DNA of 64,000 bases from Arthrobacter psychrolactophilus. GTDB taxonomy: Bacteria > Actinomycetota > Actinomycetes > Actinomycetales > Micrococcaceae. The stretch spans positions 124,001 to 188,000 of the forward strand of contig NZ_QJVC01000003.1 in assembly GCF_003219795.1 (NCBI RefSeq), in the 5' to 3' direction. Below are positions 8,114 to 15,727 of this stretch, piece after piece. Position numbers and translations under genes: made by a program. The notes beneath the pieces are model-generated. The model saw only the letters and a list, made by a program, of their open reading frames with translations. It did not search any database and had not been told where the DNA came from. How positions within the stretch are numbered: position 1 is the stretch's first letter; the number at the start of each line of letters is the position of its first letter.

Positions 8114-8542
8114 GTGGAGGCTAAGATCAGAGGCGTGAAAACTGTTTTGAAAGTCTCCGCCGTCTGCATCTACGATCCCTCAGGCCGGATGCTGACCGTT
8201 CGGAAATCCGGAACCACCAAGTTCATGCACCCCGGAGGCAAGCCGGAGAGCGGAGAAAGTGCCGCCGAGGCGGCCTCCCGCGAGCTGGCCGAGGAAGTCG
8301 GTATCACCCTGGCCCCGGAAAACCTCGAGCTCATGGGCGTCTGGACCGGAACGGCAGCCAACGAATCCGACACCGATATCCAAGCCACGGTCTTCATTGC
8401 CCCGGGCACATGGGATTCGGCAGCTATCCATCCAACGGCAGAGATCGCCGAGTTGCGCTGGATGGATATCTCCACCGCACACAACTTCGACGATCTCGCA
8501 CCGCTCCTGACGGAATATGTGATCCCCGCGCTGACCGCCTAA
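8114..8542 (+). CDS. Nudix hydrolase (MutT-like)
   Basis: A 142-residue single-domain Nudix protein. The Nudix box is clear: GKPESGESAAEAASRELAEEVGI, with the REXXEE helix intact, so hydrolysis of a nucleoside diphosphate derivative is expected. The substrate cannot be told. GTG at 8114 follows GGAG; an in-frame GTG at 8135, preceded by GGAGG at a longer distance, is an alternative that would remove seven residues. It converges on the ABC exporter gene 23 bases away. Confidence 0.87.
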   Translation: MEAKIRGVKTVLKVSAVCIYDPSGRMLTVRKSGTTKFMHPGGKPESGESAAEAASRELAEEVGITLAPENLELMGVWTGTAANESDTDIQATVFIAPGTWDSAAIHPTAEIAELRWMDISTAHNFDDLAPLLTEYVIPALTA

Positions 8543-8565
8543 ACAGCGCCCAACGCGGTCCGGGT

Positions 8566-10467
8566 CTAGTTCTCCTCCGGGACCGCGGCCTCCGAGACGG
8601 CTGCAACGGCCTGGGCGAACTGGGTGTCGTGCAATTCGGCATAACGTCCGCCGCGCACGATGAGTTCGTCGTGCGTTCCCTGCTCCACGATGCGCCCAGC
8701 CTCGAGCACCAAGATGACATCGGCCGAGCGAATCGTGGATAGCCGGTGCGCAATGACCAAGGCGGTCCGTCCTTCCAGCGCCTCGCCTAAGGCGGCCTGA
8801 ACCGCGGCCTCATTCGTCGAGTCAAGAGCGGCCGTGGCCTCATCCAAAATCACCACAGCGGGCTGCACCAGAAGCAGTCGCGCGATCGTCAATCTCTGAC
8901 GCTCACCACCGGAGAGCCGGTAGCCACGCTCGCCCACCACGGTGTCCAAACCGTCGGGCAGGGCCAGCGCAAACGCCTCGAGGCGGGAGCGTTTGAGCAC
9001 ATCCCAAATCTCGGCGTCGGTGGCGTCCGGCTTCGCCAGCCGAAGGTTGGAACGGATCGATTCGTGGAAGAGGTGTCCGTCCTGCGTGACCATGCCAACC
9101 CCGGCGCGCAGGCCGTCGAAGGACAAGTCCCGCACGTCGACGCCCCCCAAGCGCACGGTGCCGGAATCGACGTCGTACAGCCTTGAAAGTAGCTGAGCGA
9201 TCGTGGACTTGCCGGCGCCAGAGGACCCCACCAAGGCAATGGTCTGGCCGGGTTCAGCACGGAAAGAGATCCCGTGCAGCACGTCGTCGCCGCCGCGGTT
9301 ATCCAACACGGCAACGTCCTCAAGCGAGGCGAGCGAGACCTTGTCGGCGGCCGGGTACGCAAAACGCACATCGTTGAATTCGACGGCGAGCGGCCCCTTC
9401 GGCAGCGATGTGGGCGACTCCTTCTCGGCGATGAGCGGCTTGAGATCGAGGATCTCAAACACCCGGTCAAAGCTGACGAGGGCGCTCATGATGTCCACGC
9501 GGGCATTGGCGAGTCCGGTGAGCGGAGCGTACAGGCGGGTCAGCAACATCCCCAGCACGACGACGTCGCCCGCGTTAAGCGAGCCACCGATGGCCAAGGC
9601 GCCACCCAGGCCATACACGAGGGCCAGGGCCAGTGAGGACACCAACATGAGTGCCGTGAAGAAGACGAACTGCAAGATGGCCGTGCGCACACCGATATCT
9701 CGCACCCGACTGGCACGGGAGGCAAACTCACGAGATTCCTCAGCCGGGCGGCCAAACAGCTTCACAAGCGTGGCGCCGGGAGCAGAGAACCGCTCCGTCA
9801 TCTGCGTGCTCATGTCCGCGTTGAGGTCCGCAGCTTCCCGGCGCAGCCCGGCCAATCGTCGGCCAAAGCGGCGGGCCGGCATGAGGAAGATGGGCAGCAA
9901 GATCAGGGCCAGGAGCGTCACGAGCCAGGAGGTGTTGAGCATGACGATAAGCGTCAACACCAGCTGCACGGAGTTCGACACAATGCCGGAAAGCGTGCCG
10001 GAAAATGCCTGCTGGGCGCCGATGACGTCGTTGTTGAGCCGGCTCACGAGGGCACCCGTGCGGGTCCGGGTAAAGAAGGCGATCGGCATGCGCTGGACGT
10101 GATCAAACACAGCGGTGCGCAGATCTAGGATGACGCCTTCCCCCAGGTTCGCCGAGATCCAGCGGATCACGAGCGAGAGTCCGGCGTCGAGCACGGCCAC
10201 GATGGCAATCAGCACGGCCAGGTTCACCACCACGTCGACGGCGGTTTGGGCCACAATCGCGTTCACGACCCGTCCAGCCAACACGGGCGTTGCCACGGCC
10301 AGGGCAGCCGAAACCACCGACAGCACCACAAAGACCAGTAGTTTCCGGCTATACGGTTTAGCGAAGCGTACGGTGCGACGAAGCGTATCTCGAGAAATAG
10401 CGTCCTTGGATTTGTCCATGCGCATGGTGCTCCAAAGTGAGCTCCATGCCGCGCCTTCCATGCTCAT
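8566..10467 (-). CDS. ABC exporter (fused membrane and ATPase domains)
   Basis: A 633-residue half-transporter of the MsbA/multidrug-lipid export type. Six membrane helices occupy about residues 40-320, and the nucleotide-binding domain lies in the C-terminal 260 residues with Walker A GSSGAGKST, the signature LSGGERQR, Walker B VVILDEATAALDS and the H-loop IAHRLST. The ATG at 10467 has AAGGA nine bases upstream; an internal MRMDKSK start is possible. Its C-terminus (GRYAELHDTQF) resembles the short ABC exporter tail at the right edge of the window, suggesting a related second transporter there. Substrate is unknown. Confidence 0.9.
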   Translation of the reverse strand: MSMEGAAWSSLWSTMRMDKSKDAISRDTLRRTVRFAKPYSRKLLVFVVLSVVSAALAVATPVLAGRVVNAIVAQTAVDVVVNLAVLIAIVAVLDAGLSLVIRWISANLGEGVILDLRTAVFDHVQRMPIAFFTRTRTGALVSRLNNDVIGAQQAFSGTLSGIVSNSVQLVLTLIVMLNTSWLVTLLALILLPIFLMPARRFGRRLAGLRREAADLNADMSTQMTERFSAPGATLVKLFGRPAEESREFASRASRVRDIGVRTAILQFVFFTALMLVSSLALALVYGLGGALAIGGSLNAGDVVVLGMLLTRLYAPLTGLANARVDIMSALVSFDRVFEILDLKPLIAEKESPTSLPKGPLAVEFNDVRFAYPAADKVSLASLEDVAVLDNRGGDDVLHGISFRAEPGQTIALVGSSGAGKSTIAQLLSRLYDVDSGTVRLGGVDVRDLSFDGLRAGVGMVTQDGHLFHESIRSNLRLAKPDATDAEIWDVLKRSRLEAFALALPDGLDTVVGERGYRLSGGERQRLTIARLLLVQPAVVILDEATAALDSTNEAAVQAALGEALEGRTALVIAHRLSTIRSADVILVLEAGRIVEQGTHDELIVRGGRYAELHDTQFAQAVAAVSEAAVPEEN

Positions 10468-10798
10468 ACGTGTAATTCCTTAGTTGATAAAGAGGGCAAG
10501 CTATAAGCCTAAACCTCAGGCGCTGGCATGGGTATTCCTCCGGTGGTAATTCCGCTGCAGGCCTCGTCATTTGTACGGGCAGCAAAAGGGACGGCGATTG
10601 TTTCAACGAATTCGCTAACTTATGTCCGCCAGGTGGGTCAAGTCACACGCTTCACAAAAGTGTCACGAAGGGAAATATATTCTCGATATTCACTGTTGCT
10701 CAGTGATAGCGTCCAGTCATGGACCGCCGCGGCCATACTTCTTCGCGGCCTCATGGATTTCCTCCGGGCAATCCTTCACAGCAAAGGAACACACAGTT
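10468..10798. other. Intergenic region between divergent ABC exporter and ABC importer
   Basis: A 331-base stretch without a supported gene. An open frame continues upstream from the binding-protein gene to 10622, but the lipoprotein signal peptide places the true start at 10799. AT-rich elements such as AAATATATTC near 10672 could form part of the importer promoter. I see no convincing operator or riboswitch. Confidence 0.5.
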
Positions 10799-11611
10799 AT
10801 GAATCGTCGCAGCTTTGGACTCGTTGGCCTCTTGGCGGCAACCTCATTGGTCCTCGCGGCATGCGGCGGTGGCACCGGCGACAGTGCTTCCTCGGCTGGA
10901 GGCGATACCTCACTGAGCAGCGTCAAAGACGCCGGCCAGATCATCTTCGGCACCGAAGGCACCTACAAGCCCTTCAGCTTCCACGAAGGTGGCGCGGGCG
11001 AGCTCACCGGTTACGACGTGGAAGTAGCCAAGGCCGTCGCCGCGAAGCTCGGCGTCAAGGCCAAGTTTGAAGAGACCCAGTGGGATTCCATGTTCGCCGG
11101 ACTCGAGGCCAAGCGCTTTGACGCCGTCGCCAACCAGGTCAGCGTAAACCCGACCCGCCAGGAAAAATACGAACTGTCCACCCCCTACACGGTCTCCCAC
11201 GGCGTCGTTGTGACTCTGGAAGAGAACAAGGACATCGCCAGCGTGGCCGATCTCAAGGGCAAGACCACGGCTCAGTCGCTGACGAGCAACTGGTACACCC
11301 TCGCCACGGAAAGCGGCGCCAACGTTGAAGCCGTTGAGGGTTGGGCTCAGGGCGTTTCCCTCCTGAAGGACGGCCGCGTCGACGCAATCGTCAACGACAA
11401 GCTCACCTTCTTGGACTACCAGAGCAACACGCCCAACTCCGGCCTTAAGATCGCCGCCACCACGGACGAATCCTCGGATTCCTCCTTCGCCTTCCGCAAG
11501 GGTTCCACGGCCCTCAATGACGCCGTGAACACCGCCCTGAAGGATCTGGCCGCCGACGGCACCCTGTCCACCTTGAGCAACAAGTACTTTGGCGAAGACT
11601 TCAGCAAGTAA
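10799..11611 (+). CDS. Amino-acid ABC transporter binding lipoprotein, cystine (FliY/TcyA) type
   Basis: A 270-residue solute-binding protein. The lipoprotein signal MNRRSFGLVGLLAATSLVLAACGGG places the lipidated Cys near residue 22. The mature part follows E. coli FliY/TcyJ closely in pattern: EGTYKPFSFHE, YDVEVAKAVAAKLGV, ETQWDSMFAGLEAKRFD, ANQVSVNP and KGKTTAQSLTSN. This supports cystine or a related polar amino acid as substrate. The start is fixed by the signal peptide and an AAAGGA site. It is first of a three-gene operon with permease and ATPase. Confidence 0.9.
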   Translation: MNRRSFGLVGLLAATSLVLAACGGGTGDSASSAGGDTSLSSVKDAGQIIFGTEGTYKPFSFHEGGAGELTGYDVEVAKAVAAKLGVKAKFEETQWDSMFAGLEAKRFDAVANQVSVNPTRQEKYELSTPYTVSHGVVVTLEENKDIASVADLKGKTTAQSLTSNWYTLATESGANVEAVEGWAQGVSLLKDGRVDAIVNDKLTFLDYQSNTPNSGLKIAATTDESSDSSFAFRKGSTALNDAVNTALKDLAADGTLSTLSNKYFGEDFSK

Positions 11612-11649
11612 GCACCACCACCTCATGCATCGCGGGATAGAGTTCAGCC

Positions 11650-12309
11650 ATGGACTTTGATCTTTTCTGGAGTTCCCTTGGCCCCATGCTTTTGGGTGCT
11701 CTCAAGGGAACTATCCCACTCACCCTGGCATCGTTTGTCTTGGGGCTGCTGATCGCGCTCGTTATTGCGGTCATGCGCATCAGCTCCAACAAGGTGGCCA
11801 GCGGAGTGGGGCGCATATATGTCTCGATCATCCGAGGCACTCCCCTGCTGGTGCAGCTCTTCGTGATCTTCTACGGCCTGCCCGCCGTCGGGGTGAAGCT
11901 CGATCCCTGGCCCAGCGCCATCATCGCCTTCTCCTTGAATGTGGGAGGTTACGCTGCCGAGATCATCCGCGCCGCGATCCTCTCGGTCCCCCGGGGCCAG
12001 TGGGAGGCCGGGCACATGATTGGCATGTCGCGCAATCAGACGCTGCTGCGGATCATCCTGCCCCAGGCCGCGCGCGTCTCGGTGCCACCGCTGTCCAACA
12101 CCTTCATTTCGCTCGTCAAGGACACCTCCTTGGCGTCCCTGATCCTGGTCACGGAGTTGTTCCGCGTGGCGCAGCAGGTTGCGGCCTTCAGCCAGGAATT
12201 CATGCTGCTCTACCTTGAAGCCGCCCTGATTTACTGGGTCATTTGCCTAATTTTGTCGACCGCCCAAACCCGGGTGGAGAAGAGGTTGGACCGCTATGTC
12301 GCCCACTGA
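11650..12309 (+). CDS. Amino-acid ABC transporter permease
   Basis: A 219-residue HisM/GlnP-type permease with about five membrane helices. The EAA loop reads [29 protein letters not shown], the contact site for the ATPase. It lies 38 bases after the binding-protein gene and overlaps the ATPase gene by 14 bases, indicating translational coupling. Confidence 0.92.
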   Translation: MDFDLFWSSLGPMLLGALKGTIPLTLASFVLGLLIALVIAVMRISSNKVASGVGRIYVSIIRGTPLLVQLFVIFYGLPAVGVKLDPWPSAIIAFSLNVGGYAAEIIRAAILSVPRGQWEAGHMIGMSRNQTLLRIILPQAARVSVPPLSNTFISLVKDTSLASLILVTELFRVAQQVAAFSQEFMLLYLEAALIYWVICLILSTAQTRVEKRLDRYVAH

Positions 12310-13096
12310 TGCAGTTCTCCAGGTCCGCGGGCTCGGCAAGTCCTTCGGCTCCAATACGGTGCTGCGCGGGATCGATCTCGACATCCCCCGCGGCAAGGTC
12401 GTGGCCCTCATCGGCCCCTCGGGCTCCGGTAAGACCACCATCTTGCGTTCCTTGAACGGTCTGGAGACGCCCGACGGCGGATCCGTCACGGTGGGTGCCC
12501 GGGATAACTCGGCCGAGGGGCCGCTCACGGTCGACTTTGGTGATGCCGCGCTGCCGAAGAAGGCGCGTGCCGCGCAGCTTTCGGCCCTGCGTGATCGCAG
12601 TGCCATGGTGTTCCAGCACTACAATCTCTTCCCCCATATGACAGTTCTCCAGAATGTCATCGAGGGCCCGGTTCAGGTGCAGAAGCGTCCCCGTGCCGAG
12701 GTCGTCGCCGAGGCCGAAAAGCTGCTCGACCGTGTGGGTTTGTTGGAAAAGAAGGACGCCTACCCCTTTGAGCTCTCCGGTGGACAGCAGCAGCGTGTGG
12801 GCATTGTCCGGGCGCTGGCCTTGAAGCCGCAGCTGCTGCTCTTTGACGAGCCTACATCTGCCCTCGATCCCGAGCTCGTGGACGACGTGCTTGCCGTCAT
12901 CAAGGAACTCGCGGACGAGGGCTGGACCATGGTCATCGTCACGCATGAGCTGGCCTTTGCCCGGCAAACAGCCGATGAGGTGGTCTTCATGGCCGACGGC
13001 CTCGTGGTGGAACGCGGCCCGGCCAGCCAGGTGCTGCGCCATCCCAAGGAAGAACGGACCCAGGCGTTCGTGCGCCGCCTCCTCCACGAAATTTAG
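12296..13096 (+). CDS. Amino-acid ABC transporter ATP-binding protein
   Basis: A 266-residue ATPase of the polar amino-acid class. Walker A is GPSGSGKTT, the Q-loop is [12 protein letters not shown], the signature is [15 protein letters not shown] and Walker B is [14 protein letters not shown], with the H-loop VTHELAFAR. With the two preceding genes it completes a cystine-type importer. An insertion of about 20 residues ([19 protein letters not shown]) before the Q-loop is longer than in most GlnQ-type proteins. Confidence 0.93.
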   Translation: MSPTDAVLQVRGLGKSFGSNTVLRGIDLDIPRGKVVALIGPSGSGKTTILRSLNGLETPDGGSVTVGARDNSAEGPLTVDFGDAALPKKARAAQLSALRDRSAMVFQHYNLFPHMTVLQNVIEGPVQVQKRPRAEVVAEAEKLLDRVGLLEKKDAYPFELSGGQQQRVGIVRALALKPQLLLFDEPTSALDPELVDDVLAVIKELADEGWTMVIVTHELAFARQTADEVVFMADGLVVERGPASQVLRHPKEERTQAFVRRLLHEI

Positions 13097-13139
13097 GCAC
13101 TAGCCGCTGACCGCATTCAACAACGTTCAAGGGAACATC

Positions 13140-13991
13140 ATGACTGAAGCAACCACGGCACGCCCCATCATTTTGCGCCGTGTGCAGATGAGCACCACTG
13201 CCTGGACACTGCTGTGTGAATCAACCAGTGCCACGCTGGGACTTGCCGCAGAGCCGGTCACCGAGCCTCAGCCTGTGGACGACGACGCTACGGCCGCTGG
13301 CTGGTCAGAACTACAGACTTTGGGCATGTCACCGATGCCAGGTGAGATTACACGGCAGTGGATGGGCGCCATCGCACTTCTTCTCGCGGCACCCATCACG
13401 GTGACGGCGCGGGGCACATACAACGGTGTCAGCACCACCACTGCCGTGGGGCTGCAGGCTGGGCGCGGACTAGCCGTCCACCAGCGGCATCTCTCCGAGC
13501 AGGGCCTGGCCGGAACCACCATCACGGGCAGCGAGGACAGTATGGAGATCACACTGTTCAGCGAGGAAAACTTGTGGGATGCGGTGTCCCGCCTGCTGCC
13601 ACCCCTCGATGTTGTCCGTGCTCGTGCTCAGAACGCGCCCGTGGACTCCGAGCCCGCCGTGGTCATCAGCACAGGAACCACGCCGGCCTCAATTCCTGCC
13701 GAGGACGCGAACATCACGCTCAGCGTCACCACGGTCTCCACCGGACTCCCGCCGCGCGTCTTCTCGGCCGTGTGGTCGGTACAGGGAGAAACACTGTTTT
13801 CGGTGACCACCAACAACGTGACATCTGCTTCAGGTGCCAACGACGCAGCGTCAGAAATTAAGCTGACGAAGGTCCCTGCGGGGCACATTGCCCACGAACT
13901 GATGTTCGCCGTGGCGGGTGCGCACGAGATTCTGCTCGCTGACGAAAAGGGATCTGCTGCTGGCACGGCTGAGGAGGCAGCCGCCCGGTAA
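13140..13991 (+). CDS. Hypothetical protein, weakly EspG-like
   Basis: A 283-residue soluble protein with no signal peptide. The arrangement of an early AWTLL segment, a GWSELQTLGM segment and a following LLLAAPITVTARG strand, with LLPP later, recalls the EspG-type chaperones that serve ESX/type VII secretion. The resemblance is by eye and weak. The C-terminus is Ala/Gly-rich. It has an AAGGG site before its ATG and follows the importer operon by 43 bases. A lone WXG100 protein is encoded elsewhere in the window (31315), but no ESX machinery is. Confidence 0.5.
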   Translation: MTEATTARPIILRRVQMSTTAWTLLCESTSATLGLAAEPVTEPQPVDDDATAAGWSELQTLGMSPMPGEITRQWMGAIALLLAAPITVTARGTYNGVSTTTAVGLQAGRGLAVHQRHLSEQGLAGTTITGSEDSMEITLFSEENLWDAVSRLLPPLDVVRARAQNAPVDSEPAVVISTGTTPASIPAEDANITLSVTTVSTGLPPRVFSAVWSVQGETLFSVTTNNVTSASGANDAASEIKLTKVPAGHIAHELMFAVAGAHEILLADEKGSAAGTAEEAAAR

Positions 13992-14201
13992 ACGCGGGGA
14001 TGCGGTTCGCCGTTAACATAGTGCGTGCCACGTCGGCACTCGCGGGGTTGTCAGAGTACACGATAGAACTCGGCGACATCCTCTGAGATTGCTGACCAGG
14101 AAAAAGGCCCTGCCCTAGAATCCATTCACCGCCAACGTCCCGGCTAGGGCTAGTGTTGTGGATATCCCCAACGCACGCACCAGTTAAGGAACAGAGCTCT
14201 C

Positions 14202-14348
14202 GTGTTCAAGAAGACAAGGTTGTTGATCGCCAGGGGACTCTTGGCGGCGTGCGATGGCCGTGGCACGCCGGATGAGCCCGGTTCCGTGGCCGAGCGCATC
14301 GAGACAGCCTTCCCCGACATCACAGAATTGGTCACCAATGCGACGTAA
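14202..14348 (+). CDS. Small lipoprotein-like frame, possibly a gene remnant
   Basis: A GTG-initiated frame of 48 codons after an AAGGA site eleven bases upstream. It starts MFKKTRLLIARGLLAAC, a basic N-region followed by a lipobox-like LAAC, then a short tail ending IETAFPDITELVTNAT. The hydrophobic core is interrupted by an arginine, so lipoprotein processing is doubtful. The last 11 bases overlap the start of the next lipoprotein gene. It may be a decayed paralogue of that gene (both have a short acidic helix followed by a D-I/V-P segment) or a short coupled leader frame. Confidence 0.4.
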   Translation: MFKKTRLLIARGLLAACDGRGTPDEPGSVAERIETAFPDITELVTNAT

Positions 14349-14754
14349 CCGTCCCCACGCATCACTGAGCTTTCTCGCCTTAGCCACACTGGTCGTGATG
14401 TTCCTGGCCGGATGCACCAGCACCGAAGCCAGACTCGTCAAGGATATGGACGCCGCCCTCGCCGACGTCCCCGGGGTAGTTCACGCAAGCACCACCTACA
14501 ACACCAACAACGGCATGAGCACGCGCATCACAGTCCGTCTCACCGCGTCCGCAGATGCCTCCCTGGAAACGGTGCTCTCCGACTCTCTGCACACTTTTGC
14601 CAACACCTCGGGCTCCACCAGGGGCACCATTTCTGTGGCCTACTACGTCTTCTCAGAGGGTGATGTGGACAACGGTATCCGCCCCACTGAGCTCGGACTG
14701 CCCGTGACGCCCACAGTGGATGAAATTCGCGCATTCGCCAGCGGCGCACAATAG
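14338..14754 (+). CDS. Hypothetical lipoprotein
   Basis: A 138-residue protein with a clear lipoprotein signal: basic RRNRPH, a hydrophobic core, then FLAGCTST with the lipidated Cys near residue 26. The mature part contains VPGVVHASTTYNTNNG and repeated beta-strand-like alternation, similar in shape to small Micrococcaceae lipoproteins of unknown role. Its ATG overlaps the end of the preceding frame, so expression is probably coupled. I cannot assign a function. Confidence 0.65.
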   Translation: MRRNRPHASLSFLALATLVVMFLAGCTSTEARLVKDMDAALADVPGVVHASTTYNTNNGMSTRITVRLTASADASLETVLSDSLHTFANTSGSTRGTISVAYYVFSEGDVDNGIRPTELGLPVTPTVDEIRAFASGAQ

Positions 14755-14824
14755 ATAGCTCTTCTGAGCAAGCACCAAAAACGCCTCATGAACACCGGCG
14801 CTTCCCAGAGCACGGAGCGCCGCG

Positions 14825-15658
14825 TCAGCCGATGCGCCCCGGGTGCGTGTACACGTTTAAGGAGTTGCCGCGGCTAAATCCTACCAAGGTGATTCCCGCA
14901 CTGTGAGCCAGTTCAACAGCTAGGGACGACGGCGCACTCACGGCTGAGAGAATCGGCACCCCTGCCATCGCGGCCTTTTGAACGAGCTCAAACGATGCTC
15001 TTCCCGATACCTGCAAAATAGTGTTGGAGAGGGGAAGCTGTTTCTCTCTGAAGGCGGCACCCAGTACCTTGTCCACAGCGTTGTGCCGTCCTACGTCCTC
15101 GCGCAGTGAGAGGAGCTCCCCGTCCGGAGCAAAGAGCCCCGCAGCGTGGACGCCGCCGGTCTTTTCAAACAACTTCTGCTGTTCGCGCAGCGTATCAGGC
15201 AGTCCTGCCAGCACAGACGCCGACAGGATCACCTCCTCCACGGGTGCGAGGACCCCAAAGTGGGAGGACTTGTGCACCGCGTCAATGGACGCTGTGCCAC
15301 AGATCCCGCACGCGCTGGAGGTGGTCACGTGACGTTGGGCGGCTTGCAAGGGCATGGCGACATCCGGGCGGAGCTGTGCCTCCACCACGTTGAAGGTCTG
15401 CTGCCCGTTTTCGTCCTCTCCGGCGCAGAACCGCAGCGAAATCAGCTGTTCCGGTTCAAAGATGATCCCTTCCGAGAGTAGGAAACCTGCCACCAGATCA
15501 AAATCATCGCCCGGGGTGCGCATGGTGACGCTGAAGGACTCATGCCCTAGCCGAATTTCAAGGGGTTCCTCTACGGCAAGTGCTTCCTCGCGCACAACCC
15601 GGCGGTCATCGGTGATGTTGACCTTGGTGGCCTTGACCCTGCGGATGAGCCGTCCCAT
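14825..15658 (-). CDS. fdhD: Formate dehydrogenase accessory sulfurtransferase FdhD
   Basis: A 277-residue FdhD protein. FdhD moves sulfur from a cysteine desulfurase to the molybdenum cofactor and is needed for active formate dehydrogenase. The diagnostic CGICG motif is present (TTSSACGICGTASID), as are GFLLSEGI, REDVGRHNAVDKV and VSGRASFELV. The start is the ATG at 15658 because a GGAGGA ribosome site sits six bases upstream; the longer frame would start inside that site. It is divergent from the FdhF/YdeP-type gene, its probable client. Confidence 0.95.
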   Translation of the reverse strand: MGRLIRRVKATKVNITDDRRVVREEALAVEEPLEIRLGHESFSVTMRTPGDDFDLVAGFLLSEGIIFEPEQLISLRFCAGEDENGQQTFNVVEAQLRPDVAMPLQAAQRHVTTSSACGICGTASIDAVHKSSHFGVLAPVEEVILSASVLAGLPDTLREQQKLFEKTGGVHAAGLFAPDGELLSLREDVGRHNAVDKVLGAAFREKQLPLSNTILQVSGRASFELVQKAAMAGVPILSAVSAPSSLAVELAHSAGITLVGFSRGNSLNVYTHPGRIG

Positions 15659-15727
15659 GTATTCCTCCAAAAAAAAGCTAAAGCGTCTAAGCTCAACAGT
15701 AGATGCTCTGCAGTGAAGGGAACCATC

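Noticed and set aside
8549-8594. GCGGTCC/GGGACCGC inverted repeat at the convergent Nudix and exporter genes
   Set aside because: The stem is short, the loop is 17 bases and no T-tract follows; not listed as a terminator.
10622-10798. N-terminal extension of the cystine-type binding protein
   Set aside because: A normal lipoprotein signal starts at 10799 and the upstream 59 codons resemble promoter DNA.
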